Program-made: the position numbers and the translations under genes
The notes under the pieces: generated by a model
Told to the model about the DNA's origin: nothing
Seen by the model: the letters and a program-made list of their open reading frames with translations, nothing else
The model's database searches: none
Origin: Streptomyces scopuliridis RB72
GTDB lineage: Bacteria > Actinomycetota > Actinomycetes > Streptomycetales > Streptomycetaceae
Direction of reading: 5' to 3'
Length of the DNA: 64,000 bases
Assembly: GCF_000718095.1 (NCBI RefSeq)
Contig: NZ_JOEI01000004.1
Coordinates: 1-64,000, forward strand
Part shown: positions 16,072 through 24,743 of the stretch, piece by piece
Position numbering within the stretch: position 1 is the stretch's first letter
Layout of the letters: every line of letters starts with the position of its first letter

Positions 16072-16649
16072 GTGCCGAGGGGGCCGCGGCGGCGGGAGCC
16101 GGGGCTGTGTCGGGTGGTGGCGCGGAGGTGCGCTCGGCTGCAGACCGGGCGGCCCGGGTGCTGGAGATCCTGGCCGAGCGCGGCGGGACGCTGGCCGTCG
16201 CGGAATCCCTCACCGGCGGTCTGGTGGCCGCGGAGCTGACGGCGGTCCCCGGTGCCTCCCGGACCTTCCGCGGGTCCGTCACGGCCTACGCGACGGACCT
16301 CAAACGGGATGTTCTGGGCGTCGACGGGACCCTTCTGGAGGAGCGGGGCGCCGTGGACCCCGAGGTGGCGCTCCAGATGGCGGCCGGAGTGCGCCGCGCG
16401 CTCGGGGCCGGCTGGGGTGCGGCGACCACCGGGGTCGCGGGTCCCGATCCGCAGGACGGCTGGCCTGTCGGCACCGTGTACGTGGCGGTGGTGGGACCGG
16501 AAGGTGTGCGGAAAGTGGCCGCGCCGCGGTTGAACGGCGGCCGGGCGGACATCCGTAAAGAGAGTGTACGGAGCGTGCTCGGTCTGCTCCTCAGCGAACT
16601 TTCCGGGAACGGGCGGGCACAGGATACGGAACAGAACGGGGGGAATTGA
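16068..16649 (+). CDS. pncC: CinA C-terminal family nicotinamide-nucleotide amidase
   Basis: A 193-residue CinA C-terminal domain protein without the N-terminal MoaB-like half. The family deamidates nicotinamide mononucleotide (PncC); older annotation calls it competence-damage protein CinA. Typical motifs are LAVAESLTGGLVAAELT, the SVTAYATDLKRDVLGV region and TGVAGPDPQDGWPVGTVY. The GTG start overlaps the pgsA stop, and clgR follows, an actinobacterial gene order (pgsA-cinA-clgR) also seen in mycobacteria. Confidence 0.88.
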   Translation: MSAEGAAAAGAGAVSGGGAEVRSAADRAARVLEILAERGGTLAVAESLTGGLVAAELTAVPGASRTFRGSVTAYATDLKRDVLGVDGTLLEERGAVDPEVALQMAAGVRRALGAGWGAATTGVAGPDPQDGWPVGTVYVAVVGPEGVRKVAAPRLNGGRADIRKESVRSVLGLLLSELSGNGRAQDTEQNGGN

Positions 16650-16758
16650 TGTTTGCAGCCCTGAGTGAACACGACATCGCTCCCCGCACGGCCGCGGCAC
16701 TAGGCGGTACGGTGGGGCGTGAAGGATGCGGCTACGCGGTCCGAGGAGGGAGCCACCG

Positions 16759-17142
16759 ATGATTCTGCTCCGTCGCCTGCTTGGTGACGTGCTGCGTCGG
16801 CAGCGCCAGCGCCAGGGCCGTACTCTGCGCGAAGTCTCCTCGTCCGCCCGGGTCTCGCTCGGTTATCTCTCCGAGGTGGAACGGGGGCAGAAGGAGGCTT
16901 CCTCCGAGCTGCTCTCGGCGATCTGCGACGCGCTTGACGTACGGATGTCAGAGCTCATGCGTGAAGTGAGCGACGAGCTGTCGTTGGCCGAGCTGGCCGC
17001 GTCGGCGGCGGCGAACGAGCCGGTGCCCGCGGCAGTACGTCCAATGCTCAATTCCGTCTCTGTGACGTCGGTGGCCGGAGTGCCGACGGAGCGGGTGACG
17101 ATCAAGGCGCCTGCGGAGGCGGTGGACGTCGTCGCCGCCTGA
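16759..17142 (+). CDS. clgR: ClgR-type XRE transcriptional regulator of Clp protease genes
   Basis: A 127-residue regulator with an N-terminal helix-turn-helix (about 10-65; [25 protein letters not shown] has the XRE recognition pattern, here written as overlapping motifs TLREVS and [10 protein letters not shown]). In actinobacteria ClgR activates clpP1P2, clpC and lon-type genes. The protein ends in VDVVAA; in S. lividans a terminal Ala-Ala is needed for degradation of ClgR by ClpP, so the same feedback is likely here. ATG 16759 has GAGGAGGGAG upstream. The position after pgsA and cinA supports the name. Confidence 0.88.
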   Translation: MILLRRLLGDVLRRQRQRQGRTLREVSSSARVSLGYLSEVERGQKEASSELLSAICDALDVRMSELMREVSDELSLAELAASAAANEPVPAAVRPMLNSVSVTSVAGVPTERVTIKAPAEAVDVVAA

Positions 17143-17164
17143 CAAAGCTTTGAAGCTTTGACCT

Positions 17165-17199
17165 GAGCCCTGGCCGGCAGTAATGCCGACCAGGGCTTT
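17165..17199 (+). terminator. Terminator after clgR
   Basis: A two-part stem, GAGCCCTGG with CCAGGGCTT and an inner GGCA/TGCC, followed by TTTCGTCTTT. It sits 22 bases after the clgR stop and separates clgR from dps. Confidence 0.75.
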
Positions 17200-17301
17200 C
17201 GTCTTTCCCAAATGCCCGTTTTATTGCAGTTGTGCCATGGTGGAAGGTGCGTGCGCACCGAACTGTGAACGAAGAACTGTGAGCGGAATGGGAGGACATG
17301 C

Positions 17302-17772
17302 ATGTCTGTCGTGAAGAGTGCCTTGCCCGAGGAGGATCTGAAGCTGGTCGGTGAGGCGCTGCAAGGCGCCCTCGTGGACCTGGTGGATCTTTCGCTGGTT
17401 GCCAAGCAGGTCCACTGGAACATCGTCGGGCCGCGCTTCCGCTCCGTACATCTGCAGCTCGACGAGGTCGTCTCCACGGCCAGGAAGCACTCGGACACCG
17501 TTGCCGAGCGGGCCTCCGCGGTCGGGGTGACACCGGACGGGCGGGCCGCGACGGTGGCCGCCACGAGCGCGATCCGAACGGTGCCCAACGGCTGGATCAC
17601 GGACGTGGATGCCATCCGGACCCTGGTGGACGCGCTCGGCGCGGTGATCGAGCGGATGCGTGAACGCGTCGAGGTGACGGACAAACCGGACCCGGTGACG
17701 CAGGACGTACTGATCCAGGTGACCGCCGACCTGGAGAAGCACGCCTGGATGTTCCAGGCGGAGAGCGCCTGA
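17302..17772 (+). CDS. dpsB: Dps-family ferritin-like DNA-protection protein
   Basis: A 156-residue four-helix protein. The ferroxidase ligands are visible in KQVHWNIVGPRF (His38) and SVHLQLDE on the next helix. Dps oligomers store iron, consume peroxide and compact DNA under stress. Position next to clgR matches the S. coelicolor dpsB locus as I remember it. There is no long basic tail, so DNA binding may be weak. ATG 17302 has GGGAGG upstream. Ahead of the gene lie a hyphenated palindrome GGTGCG-TG-CGCACC (17246-17259) and two copies of AACTGTGA (17261 and 17275) that could be regulatory. Confidence 0.85.
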   Translation: MSVVKSALPEEDLKLVGEALQGALVDLVDLSLVAKQVHWNIVGPRFRSVHLQLDEVVSTARKHSDTVAERASAVGVTPDGRAATVAATSAIRTVPNGWITDVDAIRTLVDALGAVIERMRERVEVTDKPDPVTQDVLIQVTADLEKHAWMFQAESA

Positions 17773-17828
17773 CCGGGCCGGAACGCCTGACCGGGCCGGA
17801 GCCCCGGTCGAAGGGCGAGGGGCCGGCC

Positions 17829-17863
17829 GCGCCCCTGCCGCATTGTCGCTGCGGCAGGGGCGC
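17829..17863 (+). terminator. Strong hairpin terminator after dpsB
   Basis: A 14-bp perfect stem (GCGCCCCTGCCGCA / TGCGGCAGGGGCGC) around a TTGTCGC loop, 57 bases after the dps stop. No T-run follows, as is common in streptomycetes. Confidence 0.7.
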
Positions 17864-18033
17864 GACCGGGGGTAGGCGCGCACGCCGGGGAGTGCATCCG
17901 ATGCGCTCTCGCGGCGGGTGATCGTGGCTGACTAGGGTCTTTTGGTTGGATCAGGCCGGCTCAGGGAGCGCCCGCCGCGGGAGCGGCTGATGTCAGCGTT
18001 GGTGCCGTGGATCGCAAGGCGGAGGAGGGAGCC

Positions 18034-18222
18034 ATGGCGAGGCGATGGATCCTGCTGCCGGCGCTCGCTCTGGGCGGGGTGTGGTGGTGGGCCGTACTGC
18101 GCATCGTGCTGGTGCCCGAGAACACCGGAGTGGTGGAAGGGGTGGTGGCGGCAGGTGGCTGGGGGCTGAGCCTGCTGCCGGTGCACGTCGCGTCGGCGCG
18201 GCAGCGTCGTCCCCGGCTGTGA
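18034..18222 (+). CDS. Small two-helix membrane protein, unknown function
   Basis: 62 residues. ATG 18034 follows a strong GGAGGAGGGAG ribosome-binding site. Two hydrophobic segments are visible (about 4-24 and 35-55) with a positively charged N-terminus (MARRW) and C-terminus (RQRRPRL). A possible -10, TAGGGT at 17932, lies upstream. I do not recognise the family. The strong binding site and the lack of overlap with other genes support a real small gene. Confidence 0.65.
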   Translation: MARRWILLPALALGGVWWWAVLRIVLVPENTGVVEGVVAAGGWGLSLLPVHVASARQRRPRL

Positions 18223-18283
18223 CGTGTTGTCAGCTGACGCGCCAACGTGTCCGCGGGTCTCGACTGGTCCGTCAACTCGTGCG

Positions 18284-19042
18284 TCAACTGGTGGCGTTCG
18301 GCTGGCAGAGCGGGCACCAGTAGGTGGGCCGGCCGTCCTGTTCGGCCGTACGGACCGAGGTGCCGCAGCGGGGGCAGGGGCGGCCCGGGCGGCCGTAGAC
18401 ATACAAACGCCGGGAGCCGCCCGGACGGTTCCGGTTCGCTTCGAGCAGCTTCTTCGCCGCGGTCACCAGACGCTCGGGCGCGGGGAGTTCGCCGACGGGG
18501 AGCCAGGGGTTCGCGCGAACGAGGAAGCAGGTCTCGGACTTGAAGATATTGCCGACTCCGGCGAGGTTGCGCTGATCGAGCAGCGCCTCCCCGATCGGCC
18601 GCGCGGGGTCGGACAGCAGGTTGCGCAGGGCCGTGGCCGCGTCCCAGTCGGGGCCGAGCAGATCGGGGCCGAGATGCCCCACCACGCGCTCCTCGTCGCT
18701 GGTACGCAGCAGTTCGAGGACGGGCAGGCGATAGCCCACGGCGGTGCGCTCGGCGGTGCCGAGGATGGCCCGGATCTGGTGCGCCGCACCGCCGCTCCAG
18801 CGCTCACCGGGGGCGTAGACCTTCCAGGAGCCGTCCATGCGCAGATGCGAGTGGAGGGTGAGGCCACCCTCGATACGGGTGAGCAGATGTTTGCCGCGCG
18901 GTATGACATCGAGGACGGTCCGGCCGGTGAGATCGGCGGTCGCGAACCGGGGCACCCGCAGGTCCGAGCGGATCAGCCGGTGCCCCGCGAGCGCGGTGTG
19001 CAGGCGCTGGGCGGTCTGCCAGACGGTGTCTCCCTCGGGCAT
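18284..19042 (-). CDS. nei: Fpg/Nei-family DNA glycosylase (endonuclease VIII-like)
   Basis: A 252-residue bifunctional glycosylase/AP lyase for oxidised bases. It begins MPEGDTVWQTA: Pro2 is the Schiff-base nucleophile and Glu3 the partner acid. The MPEGD form is typical of Nei rather than Fpg (MPELPE). It has the helix-two-turn-helix region (DQRNLAGVGNIFKSE) and a C-terminal zinc finger CPRC...CPLC. It starts 18 bases after lhr and is almost certainly co-transcribed with it, the same pairing as in mycobacteria. Confidence 0.92.
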   Translation of the reverse strand: MPEGDTVWQTAQRLHTALAGHRLIRSDLRVPRFATADLTGRTVLDVIPRGKHLLTRIEGGLTLHSHLRMDGSWKVYAPGERWSGGAAHQIRAILGTAERTAVGYRLPVLELLRTSDEERVVGHLGPDLLGPDWDAATALRNLLSDPARPIGEALLDQRNLAGVGNIFKSETCFLVRANPWLPVGELPAPERLVTAAKKLLEANRNRPGGSRRLYVYGRPGRPCPRCGTSVRTAEQDGRPTYWCPLCQPNATS

Positions 19043-19060
19043 GGTTTCAGACTCGCACGT

Positions 19061-22000
19061 TCAGGCCCGCAGGCGCAGGCCCCGGGGGGTGGCGTGGAAG
19101 CCCGCGGACTCCAGCGCGCGCCCGAGGGGGGACGTCAGGGCCGGGGTGCCGTTCGTACGCTCCACCGTGACCGTACCGAGCGCCCCCGCGCGGGCCGCGC
19201 TCGCCAGCGCTTCCGCGGCGGCCCGGAGCGAGGGGTCCTCCGGGTCGGTGGGCCAGGACAGCAGCGTCTTGCCGCCCCGTTCCATGTAGAGGGTCAGCTC
19301 GCCGTCGACGAGAACGACGAGGGAGCCGGCCTTGCGGCCCGGTTTGTGGCCGGCGCCGTCCGGGGGATCCGGCCAGGGAAGCGCGGCCCCATAGGCGTTG
19401 GCGGGGTCGGCGGCGGCCAGCACCACGGCGCGCGGCGAGGGGTGCGCGTCGGCGCGGTCACGGGCCGTCGCCGCGGCGCGCAGCCGGTCGACGGCGCCGT
19501 CCATCGCGAACTGGGCCGCGCCCAGGCCCTCCACGACATAGCCGCGACGGGCCTGGCCGCTGTCCTCGAAGGCGGACAGGACGCGGTACACCGCCGAGAA
19601 GCCGCCCGCGACCCCTTCGGCCGCGACCGCGCCCCGGGTCACCACGCCATGGCGGTCGAGGAGGGTACGGGCCAGCGCGTGGGCGCGGTGCGTGGGCTCC
19701 GGCTCCTGGGCGGGCAGCAGCGACCAGCGGCCACTGACGGTGGGTGGGCCCGTACGGGAGGCGGGGCGGGCCGCGGCCGTGAGCGTGCCGTACCGTCCCC
19801 GCGGCACCGGGCGCCGCGCGCGGTGCGCCGTGGAGCCCGCCGTACGCCCCGAGCCGAGCAGCGAGCGCATCGGCGCCAGGGTGTCGTTCGTGAGCCGGCC
19901 CGACCAGGCCAGATCCCATACCGCGTCGGCCAGTTGAGGGTCCGTCACATCCGGGTGGGTGGTGGCCCGGACCTGGTCGGTGATCTGCCGGAAGAACAGG
20001 CCGTAGCCGCCCGAGAGCGTGGTCAGGACGGAATCGTGGAGGGCGGTCAGCTCCAGGGGGTGCGGGGGCGGGAGCAACAGGGGTGCGGCGTCGGCGAGAT
20101 AGAGCGAGACCCAGCCGTCCTTGCCGGGCAAGGCGCCGGCTCCGGCCCACAGGACCTCGCCCGTGGTGGTCAGTTCGTCCAGGAGCGCGGGGGTGTAGCC
20201 GGAGACCCGGGACGGCAGGATCAGCTTCTCCAGCGCCGACGCGGGAACGGGAGCACCCTGCAACTGCTCCACGGCACGGGCGAGTCCGTCGATTCCGCGC
20301 AGGCTGTTGCCGTTCAGATGCTGCCACTGCGGGAGGAAGGCGGCGAGCGCGGCCGGCGCCACCGGCTCCAGCTCCTGGCGCAGCGCCGCAAGGGAGCGGC
20401 GGCGCAGCCGACGCAGGACCGTGGCGTCGCACCACTCCTGGCCGATGCCGGAAGGATGGAACTCGCCCTGTACGACCCGGGAGTTCGCGGCGAGCCGCTG
20501 GAGTGCGCCGTCCGTGACCGCCGGGCCGAGGCCGAAGCGCTCTGCCGCCGCGTTCGAGGTGAACGGGCCGTGCGTACGGGCGTAGCGGGCGAGGAGATCG
20601 CCGAGAGGGTCCTTCACCGGCTCCGTGAACGCCTCGGGGACACCGACCGGCAGTGCGGTGCCCAGGGCGTCCCGCAGCCGGCCCGCGTCCTCGATCGCCG
20701 CCCAGTGGTCGGCTCCGCCGATCCTGACCCTGATGGCGCGGCGGGCGGCGGCGAGATCCTCCGCCCAGGATGTCCGCGCGCCGCGCTCGGCCAACTCCGC
20801 GTCCGTGAGCGGGCCGAGGACGCGCAGCAGATCGGCGACGCCTTCCAGGTCCTTGACGCGGCGGTCCTCGGTGAGCCATTGGAGTTCCCGTTCCAGCTCG
20901 GTGAGGACCTCCGGGTCGAGCAGCTCACGCAGCTCGGCCTGACCCAGCAGCTCGGCCAGCAGCCGGGAGTCCAGGGAGAGCGCGGCGGCCCTCCGCTCCG
21001 CGAGGGGGGAGTCGCCCTCGTACAGGAACTGCGCCACATAGCCGAAGAGCAGCGACCGGGCGAAGGGGGAGGGCTCGGGGGTGGTGACCTCGATCAACCG
21101 GACCCGACGGGACTCGATGTCGCCCATGAGTTCCGAGAGGCCCGGGACATCGAAGACATCCTGGAGGCACTCCCGGACCGCCTCCAGCACGATCGGGAAC
21201 GAGCCGAACTCGCTCGCCACCTGGAGGAGTTGGGAGGCGCGCTGGCGTTGCTGCCACAGCGGGGTGCGTTTGCCCGGGCTCCGGCGGGGGAGCAGCAGCG
21301 CCCGGGCGGCGCACTCCCGGAACCGGGAGGCGAACAGCGCGGAGCCGCCCACCTGGTCGGTGACGATCCCGCGGATCTCGCCGCCGTCGAAGGCGACATC
21401 CGCGGCGCCGATGGGCGCCTGTTCGCTGTCGAAAGCCGTGCTGAGACGGTCCGGCTCGTCATCCAGGAGGTCCAGGCCCATCAGATCGGCGTCGGGGAGC
21501 CGCAGCACGATGCCGTCGTCGGCGTGCATGACCTGCGCGTCCATGCCGTACCGCTCGGCGAGCCGGGCACCGAGGGCCAGCGCCCACGGCGCGTGCACCT
21601 GCGCGCCGAACGGGGAGTGGATCACCACGCGCCAGTCGCCCAGCTCGTCGCGGAAGCGCTCGACAAGGATCGTCCGGTCGTCGGGGACATGACCGCAGGC
21701 GCGGCGCTGCTCGTCCAGATACGACAGCACATTGCCGGCGGCCCAGGCATCGAGGCCCGCGGTCAGCAGCCGCAGCCGGGCGTCCTCCTCGGAGAGGGCG
21801 CCCACCTCACGCAGAAACGCGCCCACCGCGCGGCCCAGCTCCAGCGGTCGGCCCAGTTGGTCGCCCTTCCAGAACGGCAGCCGCCCCGGGGTGCCGGGGG
21901 CCGGGGTGACCAGGACCCGGTCACGGGTGATGTCCTCGATCCGCCAGGAGGTCGTGCCCAGGGTGAAGACATCGCCCACCCGGGACTCGTACACCATCTC

Positions 22001-23707
22001 CTCGTCCAGCTCCCCGACCCGGCCGCCGCCCTTCTTCGGGTCGGCTCCGGCGAGGAAGACACCGAAGAGCCCCCGGTCGGGGATCGTGCCCCCGGAGGTG
22101 ACGGCGAGCCGCTGCGCGCCCGGACGGCCCGTGACCGTACCGGCCACGCGGTCCCACACCACGCGTGGACGCAGCTCCGCGAAGGCGTCGGAGGGATAGC
22201 GCCCGGCGAGCATGTCCAGCACGGCCGTGAACGCCGACTCGGGCAGCGACGCGAACGGCGCGGCGCGGCGGGTCAGGGCGAGCAGATCGTCGGCCTGTCT
22301 GGTGTCCAGCGCGACCATGGCGACCAGCTGCTGGGCCAGCACGTCGAGGGGATTCGCGGGGATGCGCAGGGCCTCGATGGCGCCGGTGCGCATCCGCTCG
22401 GTGACCACGGCGGCCTGGACGAGATCGCCGCGGTACTTGGGAAAGACGACGCCCGTGGACACCGCGCCCACCTGGTGTCCCGCGCGGCCGACCCGCTGGA
22501 GGCCCGAGGCGACCGAGGGCGGCGACTCGACCTGGATCACCAGATCCACCGCGCCCATGTCGATGCCCAGCTCCAGACTGGACGTGGCCACGACGGCGGG
22601 CAGCCGGCCCGCCTTCAGGTCCTCCTCCACCTGGGCCCGCTGCTCCTTGGAGACCGAGCCGTGATGCGCGCGGGCCAGCAGGGCGGGCGCGCCCCTGGCC
22701 GCGCCCGACTGCCCCATCAGCTCGGCCGGGGAGTGGTCCTCGGGCATCGCCCCGTCGGGGCCGGGCGCGTCCGGAACCGAGCCCGTGGCCCGTTCGTACG
22801 CGATCTCGTTCAGCCGGTTGCACAACCGCTCCGCCAGCCGGCGGGAGTTGGCGAAGACGATCGTGGAGCGGTGCGCCTGGACGAGATCGGCGATCCGCTC
22901 TTCCACATGCGGCCAGATCGACGGCTTGTCCGCGCTGTCCGTCTCCGAGGCGGGGGAGCCGCCCAGCTCGCCCAGATCCTCGACCGGCACGACCACGGAG
23001 AGATCGAACTCCTTGCCGGAGCGCGGCTGGACGATCTCCACCCTGCGCTGCGGCGACAGATAGCGCGCCACCTCCTCCACCGGACGCACCGTCGCCGACA
23101 GACCGATCCGGCGGGCGGGGCGTGGCAGCAGCTCGTCGAGCCGCTCCAGGGACAGGGCGAGATGGGCGCCCCGCTTCGTCCCCGCGACGGCGTGCACCTC
23201 GTCCAGGATCACCGTCTCGATCCCGGCGAGCGCGTCCCGGGCCGAGGACGTGAGCATCAGGAACAGCGACTCGGGGGTGGTGATCAGGATGTCCGGCGGC
23301 TTCGTGGCGATCGACCGGCGCTCGGCGGCCGGGGTGTCACCGGAGCGGATGCCGACCCGGACCTCCGGCTCCGGCAGCCCGCGCCGCACGGATTCCTGCC
23401 GGATTCCCGTGAGCGGACTGCGCAGATTGCGCTCCACATCGACGGCGAGCGCCTTGAGCGGCGATACGTACAGCACTCGGCAGCGCTTCCTCGCCTCGGC
23501 GGGCGGCGGCTGCGAAGCCAGCTGGTCCAGGGCGGCGAGAAAGGCGGCCAGCGTCTTGCCCGAGCCGGTCGGGGCCACGACCAGCACGTCCGAGCCCTCC
23601 TGGATGGCACGCCAGGCCCCCTCCTGCGCCGCGGTGGGCGCGGAGAAAGCCCCCGTGAACCAGCCGCGGGTCGCGGGGGAGAAGGAGTCGAGCGCGGAGC
23701 GTGCCAT
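19061..23707 (-). CDS. lhr: Lhr-type large superfamily 2 DNA helicase
   Basis: A 1548-residue helicase. Walker A is APTGSGKT (Lys51), motif II is DEVH (169-172), and motif VI is QRVGRAGHQ. These are followed by the winged-helix and the long C-terminal region (DEAD/H associated domain) typical of Lhr, a 3'-5' helicase of DNA repair whose family length is about 1500. It is the first gene of an lhr-nei operon. ATG 23707 lies seven bases after the -10 of a PafBC-type promoter, which favours a leaderless start there over ATG 23716, which would overlap the -10. A longer upstream reading frame is antisense to araC/azlC and is not coding. Confidence 0.93.
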   Translation of the reverse strand: MARSALDSFSPATRGWFTGAFSAPTAAQEGAWRAIQEGSDVLVVAPTGSGKTLAAFLAALDQLASQPPPAEARKRCRVLYVSPLKALAVDVERNLRSPLTGIRQESVRRGLPEPEVRVGIRSGDTPAAERRSIATKPPDILITTPESLFLMLTSSARDALAGIETVILDEVHAVAGTKRGAHLALSLERLDELLPRPARRIGLSATVRPVEEVARYLSPQRRVEIVQPRSGKEFDLSVVVPVEDLGELGGSPASETDSADKPSIWPHVEERIADLVQAHRSTIVFANSRRLAERLCNRLNEIAYERATGSVPDAPGPDGAMPEDHSPAELMGQSGAARGAPALLARAHHGSVSKEQRAQVEEDLKAGRLPAVVATSSLELGIDMGAVDLVIQVESPPSVASGLQRVGRAGHQVGAVSTGVVFPKYRGDLVQAAVVTERMRTGAIEALRIPANPLDVLAQQLVAMVALDTRQADDLLALTRRAAPFASLPESAFTAVLDMLAGRYPSDAFAELRPRVVWDRVAGTVTGRPGAQRLAVTSGGTIPDRGLFGVFLAGADPKKGGGRVGELDEEMVYESRVGDVFTLGTTSWRIEDITRDRVLVTPAPGTPGRLPFWKGDQLGRPLELGRAVGAFLREVGALSEEDARLRLLTAGLDAWAAGNVLSYLDEQRRACGHVPDDRTILVERFRDELGDWRVVIHSPFGAQVHAPWALALGARLAERYGMDAQVMHADDGIVLRLPDADLMGLDLLDDEPDRLSTAFDSEQAPIGAADVAFDGGEIRGIVTDQVGGSALFASRFRECAARALLLPRRSPGKRTPLWQQRQRASQLLQVASEFGSFPIVLEAVRECLQDVFDVPGLSELMGDIESRRVRLIEVTTPEPSPFARSLLFGYVAQFLYEGDSPLAERRAAALSLDSRLLAELLGQAELRELLDPEVLTELERELQWLTEDRRVKDLEGVADLLRVLGPLTDAELAERGARTSWAEDLAAARRAIRVRIGGADHWAAIEDAGRLRDALGTALPVGVPEAFTEPVKDPLGDLLARYARTHGPFTSNAAAERFGLGPAVTDGALQRLAANSRVVQGEFHPSGIGQEWCDATVLRRLRRRSLAALRQELEPVAPAALAAFLPQWQHLNGNSLRGIDGLARAVEQLQGAPVPASALEKLILPSRVSGYTPALLDELTTTGEVLWAGAGALPGKDGWVSLYLADAAPLLLPPPHPLELTALHDSVLTTLSGGYGLFFRQITDQVRATTHPDVTDPQLADAVWDLAWSGRLTNDTLAPMRSLLGSGRTAGSTAHRARRPVPRGRYGTLTAAARPASRTGPPTVSGRWSLLPAQEPEPTHRAHALARTLLDRHGVVTRGAVAAEGVAGGFSAVYRVLSAFEDSGQARRGYVVEGLGAAQFAMDGAVDRLRAAATARDRADAHPSPRAVVLAAADPANAYGAALPWPDPPDGAGHKPGRKAGSLVVLVDGELTLYMERGGKTLLSWPTDPEDPSLRAAAEALASAARAGALGTVTVERTNGTPALTSPLGRALESAGFHATPRGLRLRA

Positions 23708-23714
23708 GCCCCCC

Positions 23715-23737
23715 ATCGTGCACCCCGCCACTGACAA
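23715..23737 (-). promoter_or_regulatory. RecA-NDp / PafBC-type DNA-damage promoter of lhr-nei
   Basis: On the minus strand TTGTCAGTG, eight bases, then CACGAT. This matches the actinobacterial DNA-damage motif TTGTCRGTG-N8-TANNNT in all nine upstream positions and the spacing, with one mismatch (C for T) in the -10. The transcription start would fall on or beside ATG 23707. The motif also precedes recA in this window. Confidence 0.7.
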
Positions 23738-23788
23738 TCGCCCGGACCTGGGCAAACGCCCCGGGGACCGGCGGCGCAGAATGGACAC

Positions 23789-24622
23789 ATGGCACCGCGG
23801 GAGCAGGCACGGCACTGGCGCTATTCCGAGCTGCCGGGCGTCGATCTGCTGCGTGCGCGCTACATAGACAAGACGTTTCTGCGGCATACCCACGAGACCT
23901 TCGTCATCGCCGCGATCACGGACGGCGTCGAGGTCTTCCACCACGGCGACGGCGATCAGTACGCCGGTCCCGGCTCGCTCGCGCTGATCAACCCCGAGAC
24001 CCCGCACACCGGCCACGCCCAGGGGCCCGAGGGCTGGCAGTACGGGGCCGTCTACCCGGCCGTTGACGTCATCGCGTCCATCGCCGCGGAGACCACCATG
24101 ATCCGCGGTACCCCCGGCTTCGTCGCGCCCGTGGTGGACGATCCGTACACCACGCACCTCGTTCACCAGGTGCTGCGGGCCGCCGACGAGGGCAACGCGC
24201 TCGCCGCCGACACGCTGCTGAGGGTCGCGGTGACCCGGCTGCTGCGGCTGAACGGCGGGCCGCTCCGGGAGCGCCAGGTGCGGGGTGCCGGGGCCCGGAT
24301 CGCGGCACGTGCGCGTGCCGTGCTGGAGGAGCGAATGGCCGACCCGCCGTCCCTGGAGCGGCTCGCGGCGGACCTCGGCAGCAGCCCCTTCGCGCTGCTG
24401 CGGGCCTTCAGGAACACCTACGGGCTGCCGCCGCACACCTGGCTCACGGACGCGCGGGTGCGCCGGGCCCGGCGGCTGCTGGACGGCGGTACGACTCCGG
24501 CCGAGGCGGCCGTGGCCGTCGGGTTCACCGACCAGCCCCATCTGAATCGCCAGTTCACCCGGATCGTCGGGGTGCCGCCCGGTGCGTACCGGAGGGAGCG
24601 GACAGCCGACTCCGGGGGGTGA
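23789..24622 (+). CDS. AraC-family transcriptional regulator (cupin + HTH)
   Basis: 277 residues. An N-terminal cupin sensor domain (about 15-130, including FLRHTHETFVIAAIT and ALINPETPHTGHA) precedes a C-terminal double HTH (about 175-270, ending VGFTDQPHLNRQFTRIVGVPPGAYRR). It is next to and co-oriented with azlCD, as commonly seen for regulators of branched-chain amino acid exporters, so azlCD is the likely target. A CAGAAT six bases before ATG 23789 suggests a leaderless transcript. It is divergent from lhr with an 81-base gap. Confidence 0.85.
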   Translation: MAPREQARHWRYSELPGVDLLRARYIDKTFLRHTHETFVIAAITDGVEVFHHGDGDQYAGPGSLALINPETPHTGHAQGPEGWQYGAVYPAVDVIASIAAETTMIRGTPGFVAPVVDDPYTTHLVHQVLRAADEGNALAADTLLRVAVTRLLRLNGGPLRERQVRGAGARIAARARAVLEERMADPPSLERLAADLGSSPFALLRAFRNTYGLPPHTWLTDARVRRARRLLDGGTTPAEAAVAVGFTDQPHLNRQFTRIVGVPPGAYRRERTADSGG

Positions 24623-24730
24623 GCCCGCTTTTGGGCGCGGCGCGGGCTTTCGGCGAGGCATGAGGCGCGGGGCGGGAGCTGGGGAGCGCGGGGCGCAAGA
24701 ACGTACAAGACCTGTCCCGCCCACCCCGGG

Positions 24731-24736
24731 TAGCGT
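24731..24736 (+). promoter_or_regulatory. Putative -10 element (TAGCGT) giving a leaderless azlC transcript
   Basis: TAGCGT ends seven bases before GTG 24744, with no ribosome-binding site in between. This decides the azlC start: in-frame codons further upstream encode an Arg/Gly-rich stretch unlike the family. Confidence 0.5.
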
Positions 24737-24743
24737 CCCTGAC

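Noticed and set aside
18224..23734. An 1836-codon open frame on the plus strand opposite nei and lhr
   Set aside because: Antisense shadow caused by high third-position GC. The composition is Arg/Gly/Gln-rich without domains, and helicase and glycosylase motifs lie on the other strand.
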